A DNA stretch of 64,000 nt from Rhodoferax sp. (GCA_024236015.1 JACKLK010000007.1:62001-126000); one strand, 5' to 3'; counted from the stretch's first letter, positions 1-8,563 are shown. The notes: generated by a model not told the origin, from the sequence alone. A program made the numbers and translations.

Positions 1-426
1 CATGCCGGTGGCCTTGATGGTCAGGTCGGCATTGGTGGTGTCCTTCATCGCGACGATGACCTTGGTGGCCGGCAAGGCCATCAGGATCACGATGATGAAC
101 GGGATCACGGTCCAGATGATCTCGACCGTGACCGACTCGTGGAAGGTGGCCGCCTTGTGGCCGACCGACTTGCGGTGCTTCCAGATCGAATAGAACATGA
201 CGGCGAACACGGCGACAAAGATCACCGAGCACACGATCAGCATGAACCAGTGCAGCCAGGCCTGATCGGCGGCGATCTGGGTCACCGGCGGATGCAGGTT
301 GAGCTGGTTGACGGCCGGGCCGCCCGGCAGGTCCTTCACCTGGGCCAGCGCCATCGGCGCAACAGCCAAGCCGGCACCCGCCATCGTCACCAGAGAAGCC
401 AACTTGCCCGCAATGCTCTTCATCAT
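1..426 (-). CDS. coxB: Cytochrome c oxidase subunit II, N-terminal part
   Basis: Subunit II of the aa3-type terminal oxidase, which carries electrons from cytochrome c to the CuA centre. Only the first 142 codons are present and the gene runs off the left edge. Visible in order: an N-terminal signal-like segment (residues 1-29, ending MALAQ), a periplasmic stretch, two membrane helices (about 48-72 and 92-118) separated by a basic SIWKHRK loop, and the start of the periplasmic cupredoxin domain (DLTIKATGM). The CuA ligands lie outside the window. The start is the double ATG at 426/423. A DUF2244 gene lies 56 bp upstream on the same strand, a common arrangement beside coxB in betaproteobacteria. 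The family call is secure; which of the two ATGs is used is not. Confidence 0.95.
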   Translation of the reverse strand, partial: MMKSIAGKLASLVTMAGAGLAVAPMALAQVKDLPGGPAVNQLNLHPPVTQIAADQAWLHWFMLIVCSVIFVAVFAVMFYSIWKHRKSVGHKAATFHESVTVEIIWTVIPFIIVILMALPATKVIVAMKDTTNADLTIKATGM

Positions 427-482
427 GATCAATTCTTTGCCTCAAATATGCACCGGTCCGCACCCCGGGGAATGCGACGCCT

Positions 483-956
483 TCATGCTCCGCGCAATGC
501 CATCCTGATTTCGCGGGCCAGCACCGGCCGCAATTCAGGCCGCACAAAACGCCCAATATGCACAGTTCTGCCCTGCTCCGACAACGCGATCAGCGAGCTG
601 TCGGCCGCACCAGGCTCCACCCTGACCCATTCGCGCCGGAACTCGGAGCGGCTCAATCGCCCGCCGTTTTCCTGCTCGATGACCAGTTGCCCTTCGGTCA
701 GACGAATGGTTTCCCCATCGCTCGCGTGCCGGGCATACACCAGGAACGCGACCCCCACCGCCACGAGTTCGATCCAGGCAATCGGCAGCACCAAAGTGGC
801 ACCCTTGACCCAGAACAACACACCGATGGCCAGCGACAGCACGCACAGCGACAGGTAGATCAGAACCAGCTGTCGCGGCGTGACCGAGCAGTTACGCCGC
901 AAGAACCACTGAAAGTTCTGTCCCTGAACCGTCGCGAAGCGAAAAACCGGATTCAT
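483..956 (-). CDS. DUF2244 integral membrane protein
   Basis: A 157-residue inner-membrane protein. Two adjacent hydrophobic helices (about residues 30-50 and 54-75) are followed by a soluble C-terminal domain of about 80 residues containing GETIRLTEGQLVIEQ and a terminal REIRMALRG. This fits the DUF2244 family, which often sits beside cytochrome oxidase genes and has no established biochemical role. I chose the ATG giving MNPVFRF because a GGAAAG element lies just upstream; upstream ATGs at 971 and 995 add only a basic tail. The coxB gene follows 56 bp downstream on the same strand, so co-transcription with the oxidase is likely. A role in oxidase assembly would be inference from position only. 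Confidence 0.8.
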   Translation of the reverse strand: MNPVFRFATVQGQNFQWFLRRNCSVTPRQLVLIYLSLCVLSLAIGVLFWVKGATLVLPIAWIELVAVGVAFLVYARHASDGETIRLTEGQLVIEQENGGRLSRSEFRREWVRVEPGAADSSLIALSEQGRTVHIGRFVRPELRPVLAREIRMALRGA

Positions 957-1093
957 CACGCGTCTTTCCATCCCAACGCCATGCCATCTGCACACGGCCC
1001 GGTGAAACCACGGGGAAATGCCCGCAATTCAACCGGGGCATTGTAGCCGACCGACCCGGGCATTCCGCCCCGCTCCGGCATGGCCCTCGCCCT

Positions 1094-2008
1094 CTATCGC
1101 GATTGCGCGGGATCGCGCTTGCCCTGCTGCAGAACCCGCCGCATGTCGTCCAGCGACAGCACCGTTTCGCCCTGCACCGGCAGCCGGGGCTGCGGCTTGA
1201 GCGCATGGCCGTAGACCACCTCGAACGTCAGTGCGAGCGGGCCGTCGCCCGCGGGGCCGTCGCCCAGGCCCGCCAGGGCTTGCCAGAGCTGCGCCTGCCA
1301 GCGCCGGCCGCGCAGGCCCGGGAATCGATGCGGCTGCAGATTGCGGCCCAGCCCGCGCAGCTCCTCGAGCAGGCGTTGCGGCGAGGCGTAGGTCAGGGTC
1401 AGGCGCTCCATGTCCATCACCGGCTCCGCGTATCCGGCGGCCACCAGCATGTCGCCCCAGTCGTGCATGTCGGTGAACACATGGGCGGGTTCGGGCCAGC
1501 CCATCGCCCGGTAGGCCGCGCGCAACTGCACCAGCGTATCGGGCCCCAGGCAGGAGAACATCAGGAATCCGTCGTGGGCCAGCATGCGGTGCCATTGGCC
1601 CAGCAGCGCCCGCGGATCGGCGGCCATGTGCAGCGCCATGTTGGCCCAGACCATGTCGGCCGACGCCGGCTGCGGCTCGCCGAAGCGCAGCGCCGGCGCG
1701 CTCCAGCGGGCCGGGCGCCACCAGGGCGCCTGCAAGGCCTTTTCCACGGCCTGGCGGCGCGGGGCGGTGGGCTCGACGATCCAGCGGGTCGCACCGGCAT
1801 AGGTCCGGGCGACCGCATCGTGGGCCTGCAGTCCGCCGCGCAGCGGCTCCCAGTCGACCCAGGTCCGGGGCTGCAGGCGGATCCATTGCAGCCGCTCGTG
1901 CATGCGACGGCCGATCTCCTCGTGCAGCCACGGCGACGCCGCATGCATGTGCCGCGCCCAGCGCTGCGCCGCGCGTGGATCAATTGATGGAGGAAGATCG
2001 GCAGACAT
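1094..2008 (-). CDS. BioC-like SAM methyltransferase with a degenerate motif I
   Basis: A 304-residue protein of the class I methyltransferase fold that resembles malonyl-ACP O-methyltransferase (BioC), the enzyme that primes biotin synthesis. BioC-like parts include the start (RAAQRWARHMHAASPWLHEEIGRRM), the post-motif region ADMVWANMALHMAADP, the LAHDGFLMFSCLGPDTLVQLRAAY block and DMHDWGDMLVAAGY. Where BioC has the glycine-rich SAM loop (DxGCGxG type), this protein reads VDWEPLRGGLQAHDAV and lacks the usual pattern. It may be a divergent methyltransferase or one that has lost SAM binding. It is divergent from comF, with 27 bp between the two start codons, so their promoters overlap. No other biotin gene is nearby. 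An open frame extends upstream but is antisense to comF. Confidence 0.75.
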   Translation of the reverse strand: MSADLPPSIDPRAAQRWARHMHAASPWLHEEIGRRMHERLQWIRLQPRTWVDWEPLRGGLQAHDAVARTYAGATRWIVEPTAPRRQAVEKALQAPWWRPARWSAPALRFGEPQPASADMVWANMALHMAADPRALLGQWHRMLAHDGFLMFSCLGPDTLVQLRAAYRAMGWPEPAHVFTDMHDWGDMLVAAGYAEPVMDMERLTLTYASPQRLLEELRGLGRNLQPHRFPGLRGRRWQAQLWQALAGLGDGPAGDGPLALTFEVVYGHALKPQPRLPVQGETVLSLDDMRRVLQQGKRDPAQSR

Positions 2009-2035
2009 TGCAGGGGCCAAGCATATAGTGGCCCG

Positions 2036-2743
2036 ATGTTTCGCGCCCTGCTCGGGAGCATATCCGACCGCCTGCCCAGTCAATGCCTGGTCTGCCGCAG
2101 CTGGCCCAGCGAGCCCCTGTGCGAAGCCTGCATCGCGCGATTCGCCCAACCCTGCGCACGCTGCCAGACCTGCGCCATGCCGGTGCCGTCCGCGGTGCTC
2201 CGGTGCGGCGCCTGCATCCGCGATCCGCCGCCGCTGGACGCCTGCGTCGCCGCCGTACCCTATGCCTACCCCTGGGCCGGACTCATCGTGCAGTTCAAGT
2301 TCCACCCCCAGCCCGGCCATGCCCGCGCGCTGGCTGCCGTGCTGCGCCACGCGCCCTGGGTCGAGCCGGCGCTCGACCATGCCGACCACATCCTGCCGAT
2401 GCCGCTGTCGACGCGGCGGCTGCGCACCCGCGGCTTCAACCAGGCGCTGGAACTGGCACGGCGCCTGGCCCCGGACAAGACCGACGCGGGCCTGTTGCTG
2501 CGCATCCGCGACACCGCCCCGCAAAGCGCGCTGAGCCGCACCGAGCGGCTGCACAACGTCCGCCACGCCTTCGCGGTCGAGCCGACCCGCGCCGGCGAAC
2601 TCGTCGGCCGGCGCATCGTGCTGGTCGACGACGTGATGACCAGCGGCGCGTCGCTGCATGCCGCGGCCACGGCGCTGCGTCGCTGCGGCGCGCAACACGT
2701 CACCGCCCTGGTGCTGGCCCGCGCCGACCTCGGCCGCCCCTGA
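2036..2743 (+). CDS. comF: ComF family phosphoribosyltransferase-like protein
   Basis: A 235-residue ComF-type protein. In naturally competent bacteria ComF helps bring single-stranded DNA into the cytoplasm; elsewhere its role is unclear. The N-terminus carries a cysteine-rich zinc-finger region of the CxxC type (CLVC, CEAC, CARCQTC, CGAC, residues 17-60). The C-terminus has the type I phosphoribosyltransferase PRPP loop IVLVDDVMTSGAS (about 194-206). Domain order and length match the family. It is divergent from the methyltransferase, and trmL starts 76 bp downstream on the same strand. No other competence gene is in the window, so an active DNA-uptake role cannot be judged here. Confidence 0.9.
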   Translation: MFRALLGSISDRLPSQCLVCRSWPSEPLCEACIARFAQPCARCQTCAMPVPSAVLRCGACIRDPPPLDACVAAVPYAYPWAGLIVQFKFHPQPGHARALAAVLRHAPWVEPALDHADHILPMPLSTRRLRTRGFNQALELARRLAPDKTDAGLLLRIRDTAPQSALSRTERLHNVRHAFAVEPTRAGELVGRRIVLVDDVMTSGASLHAAATALRRCGAQHVTALVLARADLGRP

Positions 2744-2819
2744 AGCGCGGCACCACCAGGCGCCGGGCACCGGCGACCGTGCGCAGCGGGACGCCGCGAG
2801 CACCGACAATACGGCGCAT

Positions 2820-3302
2820 ATGTTTCATATCGTGCTGGTCGAACCCGAGATCCCGCCCAATACCGGCAATGTCATCCGGCTGGCCGCCAATACCGGCTGC
2901 AGCCTGCACCTGGTGGAGCCGCTGGGTTTTTCGCTCGACGACAAGCAGTTGCGCCGGGCCGGGCTCGACTACCACGAATACGCGCCGCTGCACCGCCATG
3001 CCGGCTGGAGCGAGCTGCTGCACACGATGCAGCCCGACCCGCAACGCATGTTCGCGCTCACGACCCATGGCACGCGCAGTCCCTACGCGGTGGCCTTCCA
3101 ACCCGGCGACTGGCTGGTGTTCGGTGCCGAGACCCGCGGCCTCGCACCGGAGATCCGCGAACGGTTCGCGCCGCAGCAGCGGCTGCGACTGCCGATGCGC
3201 GCGGGCCAGCGCAGCCTGAACCTGTCCAACGCGGTTGCCGTGACGGTGTTCGAAGCCTGGCGCCAGAACGGCTTTGGCGGCGCCGCCGCGACCGCGACCT
3301 GA
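2820..3302 (+). CDS. trmL: tRNA (cytidine/uridine(34)-2'-O)-methyltransferase TrmL
   Basis: A 160-residue SPOUT-class methyltransferase, close to the length of E. coli TrmL. TrmL methylates the 2'-OH of the wobble nucleotide in tRNA-Leu isoacceptors. The knotted SAM-binding fold is shown by EIPPNTGNVIRLAANTG near the N-terminus, VFGAETRGLAPEI in the middle and LPMRAGQRSLNLSNAVAV near the C-terminus, all family hallmarks. It has no N- or C-terminal extension, which separates it from TrmH-type enzymes. The chosen start gives MFHIVLVEPEIPPNTGN, the usual N-terminus; an in-frame extension to 2658 would overlap comF and has no homologous look. Confidence 0.93.
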   Translation: MFHIVLVEPEIPPNTGNVIRLAANTGCSLHLVEPLGFSLDDKQLRRAGLDYHEYAPLHRHAGWSELLHTMQPDPQRMFALTTHGTRSPYAVAFQPGDWLVFGAETRGLAPEIRERFAPQQRLRLPMRAGQRSLNLSNAVAVTVFEAWRQNGFGGAAATAT

Positions 3303-3322
3303 ACCGCAACCAACGCGCCTGT

Positions 3323-3784
3323 TCAGGGGTAACGGCGCGACACCGTCTGCGCCACGCAGGCCGGCTTGGCCGACCCCTCCAGCTCGACCACGACATCCCA
3401 GACCATCTGCACGCCGTTGTTGTCGATCGGGTCGCACGAGACCAGCGTGAGCCGGCCACGCAGCCGGCTTCCCACGCGCACCGGCGCCATGAAGCGCACC
3501 TTGTTCAGCCCGTAGTTGATGCCCATGCCGGCCTCCTCGATCGTCAGCGCCTCGTCGAAGAAGCGCGGCACCATCGACAAGGTCAGGAAACCATGGGCGA
3601 TCGGCGCACCGAACGGGCCGGCCTTGGCACGCTCGACATCGACATGGATCCATTGATGGTCTCCCGTGGCCTGGGCGAACTGGTTGACCTGTTCCTGGGT
3701 CACGGTCACCCAGTCGCTGACACCCGCTTCCTGACCGACGTGGGCGGTGAGATCGGACAGGGTCTTGAATATCTTGCGGCTCAT
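3323..3784 (-). CDS. MaoC-like acyl-CoA hydratase (R-specific enoyl-CoA hydratase type)
   Basis: A 153-residue single hotdog-fold MaoC protein, predicted to add water across an enoyl-CoA to give an (R)-3-hydroxyacyl-CoA. The signature is QFAQATGDHQWIHVDVERA, containing the catalytic Asp and His, followed by IAHGFLTLSMVP. Length fits a stand-alone PhaJ-like hydratase. I preferred the ATG at 3784 (MSRKIF) because AGGA lies 5 nt before it. An upstream ATG at 3817 overlaps the stop codon of the ParA-like gene as ATGA, so translational coupling with an 11-residue longer protein is also possible. No polyhydroxyalkanoate or beta-oxidation genes flank it, so the substrate is open. Confidence 0.88.
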   Translation of the reverse strand: MSRKIFKTLSDLTAHVGQEAGVSDWVTVTQEQVNQFAQATGDHQWIHVDVERAKAGPFGAPIAHGFLTLSMVPRFFDEALTIEEAGMGINYGLNKVRFMAPVRVGSRLRGRLTLVSCDPIDNNGVQMVWDVVVELEGSAKPACVAQTVSRRYP

Positions 3785-3813
3785 GGGGGTCCTGGAAGGA
3801 GTTGCGGGAGGGT

Positions 3814-4431
3814 TCATGCATCAAGCCAGCGGCAGATCGGCTGCCACTGCTCGAGGTCTTTTTCGAATCGCCCGGGCGCCACGTCGAACAGCGTCAGGCC
3901 GTGCGCGGCCAGGTGCACGTAGTTCTGGGTGTCGCGCAGGTAGCCGAGCACCGGCACGTCGAGCGAGTCGACGAAGGCATGGAGCTTCTCCGCCGCGATC
4001 GTGCGCGCGTCGACCCGCATGCCGACCAGCGCGATCTTGCGGTTGTCGACATGCTTGTTGGCCGCCAGGTCGTCGAGAAACGCACGGGTGGCGAAGATGT
4101 CGAACACGCTGGGCTGCACCGGTACCAGCACCTTGTCGGCCATCTTCATGACATCCTTGAAGCGCCAGCCATGCAGGCCGGCCGGCGTGTCGACCACGAC
4201 ATGGGTCGTGCCCTTGGGCGGGCGCGCGATCAGGTCGGCATTGATGTCCCAGGTATGGATGGGCGCGGCGGACGCCGGCCGCAGCCCCAGCCACAATCGG
4301 GACGACTGCTGCCGATCGGCATCGCCGAGCATCACCGCATGGCCGCGTGACGCAAAATAACCCGCAACATGGGTGGACAAGGTGGACTTGCCCACGCCCC
4401 CCTTCGGATTGGCAACAACAACGACTGGCAT
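3814..4431 (-). CDS. Orphan ParA/MinD-like P-loop ATPase
   Basis: A 205-residue deviant-Walker ATPase of the ParA superfamily, which forms ATP-dependent dimers that position DNA or cellular cargo. It begins PVVVVANPKGGVGKSTLSTHVAG, containing the deviant Walker A KGGVGKST with its signature lysine, followed by the switch-like GDADRQQSS and a Walker B-type VVVDTPAGLHG. It is shorter than chromosomal ParA and lacks an N-terminal helix-turn-helix. There is no parB and no parS-like repeat nearby, so it is an orphan. Its stop overlaps a possible start of the MaoC gene. The CPA2 antiporter starts 114 bp away on the other strand. An in-frame extension to 4554 overlaps the antiporter start and was not used. 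Confidence 0.85.
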   Translation of the reverse strand: MPVVVVANPKGGVGKSTLSTHVAGYFASRGHAVMLGDADRQQSSRLWLGLRPASAAPIHTWDINADLIARPPKGTTHVVVDTPAGLHGWRFKDVMKMADKVLVPVQPSVFDIFATRAFLDDLAANKHVDNRKIALVGMRVDARTIAAEKLHAFVDSLDVPVLGYLRDTQNYVHLAAHGLTLFDVAPGRFEKDLEQWQPICRWLDA

Positions 4432-4545
4432 CCCATGACTCCCGCGACCACGACTGCGCATTATGTTAGCGGCATGGCCGCGGGCCTGGGGGGCCCGCCG
4501 CACCGGTACGCTCCGACCCGACACCCGACCGCCCCCTGACACTCC

Positions 4546-6390
4546 ATGGACCATACACCCGCCTGGCTGATCAACAGCTTCATCTACCTCAGCGCCGCGG
4601 TCATCGCCGTGCCGCTGTCCAAGGCGCTGGGCCTGGGCGCCATCATCGGCTACCTAGCCGCCGGCATGGCCATCGGACCGTGGGGCCTGGGGCTGGTCAG
4701 CAATGTCCAGGACATCCTGCACTTCGCCGAATTCGGCGTCGTGCTGATGTTGTTCCTGGTGGGCCTGGAGCTCGAACCCAAGCGCCTGTGGAGCATGCGC
4801 CGGCCCATCTTCGGCTGGGGCAGCGCCCAGGTGCTGGCCTGCGCACTGCTGCTGACCGGTGCCGCCATGGTGTTCGGCGTCGGCTGGCGGATCGCGCTGG
4901 TGGCCTCGCTGGGCCTGGCGCTGTCGAGCACGGCCATCGCCTTGCAGGTGATGGCCGAGCGCAACCTGATGCCCACCAGCAGCGGCCGCGCCGCCTTCTC
5001 CATCCTGCTGTTCCAGGACGTGGCGGCGATTCCCATCCTGGCCTTGCTGCCGCTGCTGGCGGTCGAGGTCGCCAGCGCGTCCCATGGCGCCACGGCCAGC
5101 CATCCGGCGCTGGAGGCGGCGCGTATCGTCGGCGTCATCGCGGCCATCGTGCTGGGCGGACGCCTGCTGCTGCGCCCGCTGTTCCGCTGGATCGCGCGCT
5201 CGCGCACGCCGGAGATCTTCACCGCCGCATCGCTGCTGCTGGTGGTGGGTATCGCCAGCCTGATGCACCTGGTGGGCCTGTCGATGGCACTGGGCGCCTT
5301 CCTGGCCGGCGTGCTGCTGGCCGAGAGCGAATACCGGCGCGAGCTGGAAACCGACATCGAACCGTTCAAGGGCTTGCTGCTCGGGCTGTTCTTCATCGCC
5401 GTGGGCATGAGCATCGACTTCGGCGTGCTGATCGCCTCGCCGGGCCTGATGGCGGCCATCGTCGTCGGATTCCTGCTGCTCAAGTGCCTGGTCATCTACG
5501 CGCTGGCCACGCTGATGGAATTGCCGTTCCAGGACCGGCCGATCTTCACGCTGTTGCTCGCGCAGGGCGGCGAGTTCGCATTCGTCGTGTTCCAGGCCGC
5601 GGCCGGTGCGCAGGTGTTCGACGCCCAGACCGCATCGCTGCTGATCGGCGCCGTCGCGGTGTCGATGCTGGTCTCGCCGCTGCTGCTGGTGGCGACCGAC
5701 AAATGGCTGCTGCCGCGACTGGCGCAACGACGGCCCACCGTGCAGATGGAGGAGATCGCCGAGCAGCAGCGCGCGCCGGTGCTCATCGCCGGCTTCGGCC
5801 GCTACGGCCAGATCGTCGGTCGCATGATGCTGGCCGAAGGCATTGCCTGCACCGTGCTCGAGCATGACGCCGAAATGGTCGAGGCCGCGCGCAGCTTCGG
5901 CTACCAGGTGTTCTACGGCGACGCGTCCCGGCTCGACCTGCTGCGCACCGCCGGCGCCGCCACCGCCACGGTGCTGGTGGTGGCGGTCGACGACGTCGAC
6001 CAGTCGCTGAAGATCGTCGACCTGGCGCGCGCCCATTTCGCCAACCTGACGATCGTCGCGCGCGCGCGCGACGTCACGCACTGGAACCAGCTGCGCGACC
6101 GCAACGTGATGCTGGTGCAGCGCGAGATGTTCGAGTCCAGCCTGCGCAGCGGCCGCAGCGTGCTCGAACTGCTCGGCCACAGCCCCGAGGAAGCCGATGT
6201 CAGCGCGCGGCGCTTCCGGACCCACAATCTCGAGTTGTTCGAGCAGATGTACCCGCACTACAAGGACCGCGCCAAGATGATCGCGGTCGCCAAGCAGGGT
6301 CGCCAGCAACTCGAGGCGCAGATGGCGCAGGAGCGGCTGGAGCGGGCGCGGCGCAAGGCCGAGGAACGCGCCGCGCAGGCTGCCGACTGA
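4546..6390 (+). CDS. CPA2-family monovalent cation/H+ antiporter with TrkA-N domain
   Basis: A 614-residue inner-membrane transporter of the KefB/KefC/YbaL type, expected to exchange K+ (or Na+) for protons. About a dozen hydrophobic helices fill residues 8-380, including FAEFGVVLMLFLVGLELEPKRLW and the LLGLFFIAVGMSIDFGVL region typical of CPA2. A Rossmann TrkA-N domain follows (about 405-520; APVLIAGFGRYGQIVGRMM), which binds a nucleotide or glutathione adduct to gate transport. The C-terminal 60 residues are a charged, probably coiled-coil tail (RQQLEAQMAQERLERARRKAEER). No separate KefF/KefG ancillary gene is adjacent, so glutathione gating is not certain. Confidence 0.92.
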   Translation: MDHTPAWLINSFIYLSAAVIAVPLSKALGLGAIIGYLAAGMAIGPWGLGLVSNVQDILHFAEFGVVLMLFLVGLELEPKRLWSMRRPIFGWGSAQVLACALLLTGAAMVFGVGWRIALVASLGLALSSTAIALQVMAERNLMPTSSGRAAFSILLFQDVAAIPILALLPLLAVEVASASHGATASHPALEAARIVGVIAAIVLGGRLLLRPLFRWIARSRTPEIFTAASLLLVVGIASLMHLVGLSMALGAFLAGVLLAESEYRRELETDIEPFKGLLLGLFFIAVGMSIDFGVLIASPGLMAAIVVGFLLLKCLVIYALATLMELPFQDRPIFTLLLAQGGEFAFVVFQAAAGAQVFDAQTASLLIGAVAVSMLVSPLLLVATDKWLLPRLAQRRPTVQMEEIAEQQRAPVLIAGFGRYGQIVGRMMLAEGIACTVLEHDAEMVEAARSFGYQVFYGDASRLDLLRTAGAATATVLVVAVDDVDQSLKIVDLARAHFANLTIVARARDVTHWNQLRDRNVMLVQREMFESSLRSGRSVLELLGHSPEEADVSARRFRTHNLELFEQMYPHYKDRAKMIAVAKQGRQQLEAQMAQERLERARRKAEERAAQAAD

Positions 6391-6415
6391 CGTCGGCACC
6401 GGAGCCGGACAGCCG

Positions 6416-7174
6416 TCAGCCGACGAACGCGTCCCACAACAACTTGACCCCGGTCAGGAACATGCCCAGGTACAGCAGCCGGTAGAACAGCCGCGGGTCG
6501 ATGCGCCGGGCCAGCCGCACGCCGATCCAGACGCCGATCGGGGCGATGGGCAGCAGCACCAGCGAGGTCGCCAGGTTGCGCAGGTCGAGCAGCCCCAGCC
6601 AGGCATACGGAATCCACTTGGACAGGTTGATGACGAAGAAGAAAAACGCCATCGTGGCCGTGAACCGCACCGGCGACAGCCGCAGCGGGATCACGTAGGC
6701 GCTGATCGGCGGTCCGCCGGCATGGGCGACGAAGCTGGTGAAGCCCGACGTGGTGGTCAGTACGGCGCCCAGCCAGCGCGGCGGCGCAGGGCTGTGCGCC
6801 GTGGGCGGGAACAGCAGGCGCTGCGCCAGGAACAGCAAGGTGAAGGCCCCCACGATGCCGGCCACGACATGGGCGTCGAGCACGCGGAACAACAAGGCGC
6901 CGATCACCGTGCCGAGCAGGCCGAAGGGCAGCAGGAAACGCAGCAGGCGCAGGTCGAAATCCTTGCGGAAGGCGGCCATGCCCAGCAGGTCCATCAACAG
7001 CAGCACCGGCATCAGGATGGCGGCGGCCTGGGGTACCGTGACCGCCAGCGCCATGATCGGCACCGCCAGCGAACCGAAGCCGGCGCCGAAACCGCTCTTG
7101 CTGACACCCAGCAGCAGCACCGCCGGCACCGTGGCCAGGTAGAACTGCGGGTCGGTGATGATGGGCAGGCTCAC
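6416..7174 (-). CDS. TSUP-family (TauE/SafE) membrane transporter
   Basis: A 252-residue polytopic inner-membrane protein of the TauE/SafE family. Members export sulfite, sulfoacetate or other small organic anions. The sequence is almost entirely hydrophobic, with about eight helices and the repeated half-motifs seen in the family: GVSKSGFGAGFGSLAVPIMAL near the N-terminus and TTTSGFTSFVAHAGGPPISAYV at the start of the second half. The gene is convergent with the antiporter (25 bp gap) and divergent from the TRIC gene (17 bp between starts). The substrate cannot be read from sequence. Sulfite is possible because soeABC is in the same window, but that locus is 43 kb away. Confidence 0.88.
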   Translation of the reverse strand: MSLPIITDPQFYLATVPAVLLLGVSKSGFGAGFGSLAVPIMALAVTVPQAAAILMPVLLLMDLLGMAAFRKDFDLRLLRFLLPFGLLGTVIGALLFRVLDAHVVAGIVGAFTLLFLAQRLLFPPTAHSPAPPRWLGAVLTTTSGFTSFVAHAGGPPISAYVIPLRLSPVRFTATMAFFFFVINLSKWIPYAWLGLLDLRNLATSLVLLPIAPIGVWIGVRLARRIDPRLFYRLLYLGMFLTGVKLLWDAFVG

Positions 7175-7191
7175 CGCGCGACAATCCCCGC

Positions 7192-7830
7192 ATGCAGGAT
7201 GTACAGACTTGGGGCGAGACGGTGCGGTTGCTGGTCGAACTCGGCGCCACCGCGGCGTTCGCGTTGTCCGGCGTGCTGGAGGCCGCGCGCAAGCGGCTCG
7301 ACGCCGTGGGCGTGTGTGTGGTCGGCTTCCTGGCCGCGTTCGGCGGCGGCACCTTGCGCGACCTGCTGCTCGACCAGCGGCCGTTTTTCTGGGTGCGTCA
7401 TGTCGAGGTCTTGTGGGGTGTACTGGGCTTGTGCGTGCTGGCCATGGTATTCCTGCGCCAGCGGCATTTCCGGTTGACCGAGCGGGCCATCCAATGGCCG
7501 GACGCGCTGGGTCTGGGCCTGTTCGCGGCCACCGGCGTGCACCAGGCGCTGCTGCTGCAGATGCCGGCCGTGGTGGCGGTGTTGATGGGCATCATCACCG
7601 GCGTGTTCGGCGGCGTGTTGCGCGACATGGTGTGCAACGAGATTCCCAGTGCGTTCAAGGACCATCGGCCGTATGCCGTGTGCGCCTTCATCGGCGGCTG
7701 GGTCTACGTCGGCCTGTGGCAACTGGCCACGCCCGGCTGGCTGGCGCTGGTGGCCTGCGTCGGCGTGACGGCCGGCCTGCGGGCGATTGCCGTCTGGCGC
7801 GACCTGGAATTGCCCGCCTGGCGGGTCTGA
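7192..7830 (+). CDS. TRIC-type cation channel / UPF0126 membrane protein
   Basis: A 212-residue inner-membrane protein with two copies of the three-helix UPF0126 unit. These are homologues of trimeric intracellular cation (TRIC) channels, which conduct monovalent cations. The first unit carries ELGATAAFALSGVLEA and GFLAAFGGGTLRDLLL; the second carries LGLFAATGVHQAL and GIITGVFGGVLRDMVCNE. The paired GGGxLRD motifs are diagnostic. Length is normal. The start is 17 bp from the start of the divergent TauE-like gene, so promoters are shared or overlapping. The physiological role of bacterial members is poorly known. Confidence 0.9.
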   Translation: MQDVQTWGETVRLLVELGATAAFALSGVLEAARKRLDAVGVCVVGFLAAFGGGTLRDLLLDQRPFFWVRHVEVLWGVLGLCVLAMVFLRQRHFRLTERAIQWPDALGLGLFAATGVHQALLLQMPAVVAVLMGIITGVFGGVLRDMVCNEIPSAFKDHRPYAVCAFIGGWVYVGLWQLATPGWLALVACVGVTAGLRAIAVWRDLELPAWRV

Positions 7831-7832
7831 GT

Positions 7833-7888
7833 CCGCCAGCCGTGGCGGCCGGGCAGCATGCAGGCCACGGAGCCTGACCATCGTCAGG
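7833..7888. other. Two small hairpins between convergent genes
   Basis: Two perfect inverted repeats lie between the TRIC gene and the acetyltransferase gene: CCGCCA-GCCG-TGGCGG (7833-7848) and CCTGAC-CATC-GTCAGG (7873-7888). The second overlaps the acetyltransferase stop codon. Neither is followed by a T tract, so they could be transcript-end stabilisers or factor-assisted terminators rather than intrinsic terminators. Confidence 0.35.
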
Positions 7889-8429
7889 ACGGGCCCGGGC
7901 CGTCACCCAGGCGCAGCTGCATCTGCAGCTTGTCGTGGTAACGCCCGTCGACCCGGATCGCGCGCGGCAACAGCCCGACTTGCGCGAAACCGCAACGCTC
8001 GTACAACACGCGTGCGCGATCGTTGCCCGCGGTGACGGTCAGGTCGATCTGCTCGAGCGACGGCAAGCGCCGCGCATGCTGCACCAGCGCCTCGACCAAT
8101 GCGCGGCCCACGCCAAGACCGGCATGTTCGGGCGCCACCACCATGCCGACCAGCGTCGCATTGTGGAACTCCTTCGGCCGATAACGGCCTTGCAGGCCGA
8201 CGACACCACACAACACGCCGGCGCGAAACGCGCCCAGGAAGAAGTCGTGGGGCCGCGCCGCATCCGGCGTCAGCCTGCGTTGCGACCATTCCAGAGGCTT
8301 GCCGGCCTCCTGTTCGGCACTCGAGGTGAAGGCCTCGGGGTGTTCGCGCAGGCCGCGCAAGCGCAACAGGCGATACGCCGGCGCATCGCCGGCGCCCAGC
8401 AGGCGGACTTCAAGCGGGTTCGATGGCAT
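7884..8429 (-). CDS. GNAT family N-acetyltransferase
   Basis: A 181-residue single-domain acetyltransferase predicted to move an acetyl group from acetyl-CoA to an amine. The acetyl-CoA-binding core is clear: LVGMVVAPEHAGLGVGRALVEALVQHAR (about 97-124, with the Q/G-x-x-G-x-G/A loop as AGLGVGRA), then IDLTVTAGNDRARVLYERCGF typical of motifs D and A/B. The N-terminal part (RLRGLREHPEAFTSSAEQE) resembles a group of uncharacterised GNATs. The start at MPSNPLEV was chosen because homology begins there; no strong ribosome site is visible. It is divergent from the DUF1841 gene (134 bp). The substrate is unknown. Confidence 0.88.
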   Translation of the reverse strand: MPSNPLEVRLLGAGDAPAYRLLRLRGLREHPEAFTSSAEQEAGKPLEWSQRRLTPDAARPHDFFLGAFRAGVLCGVVGLQGRYRPKEFHNATLVGMVVAPEHAGLGVGRALVEALVQHARRLPSLEQIDLTVTAGNDRARVLYERCGFAQVGLLPRAIRVDGRYHDKLQMQLRLGDGPGPS

Positions 8430-8563
8430 CGGGAACAGGATGGGCGCGCAGGGACACGGTTGCAGACCGGGCGGGCAAGACGCCAACCGGATGGAAGCCA
8501 GACTGTAACGGGTGCCGGCCGGTCCGCGGCGCTGGCCGCCGCGCGGCGGGCACAATACCGGCC

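Noticed and set aside
2009..2809. N-terminal extension of the BioC-like gene to 571 residues
   Set aside because: The extension is antisense to comF and reads as low-complexity sequence. Homology begins at MSADLPPSID (2008).
3814..4431. A plasmid or chromosomal ParAB partition system
   Set aside because: Only the ParA-like ATPase is present. There is no parB, parS-like repeat or replication gene in the window.
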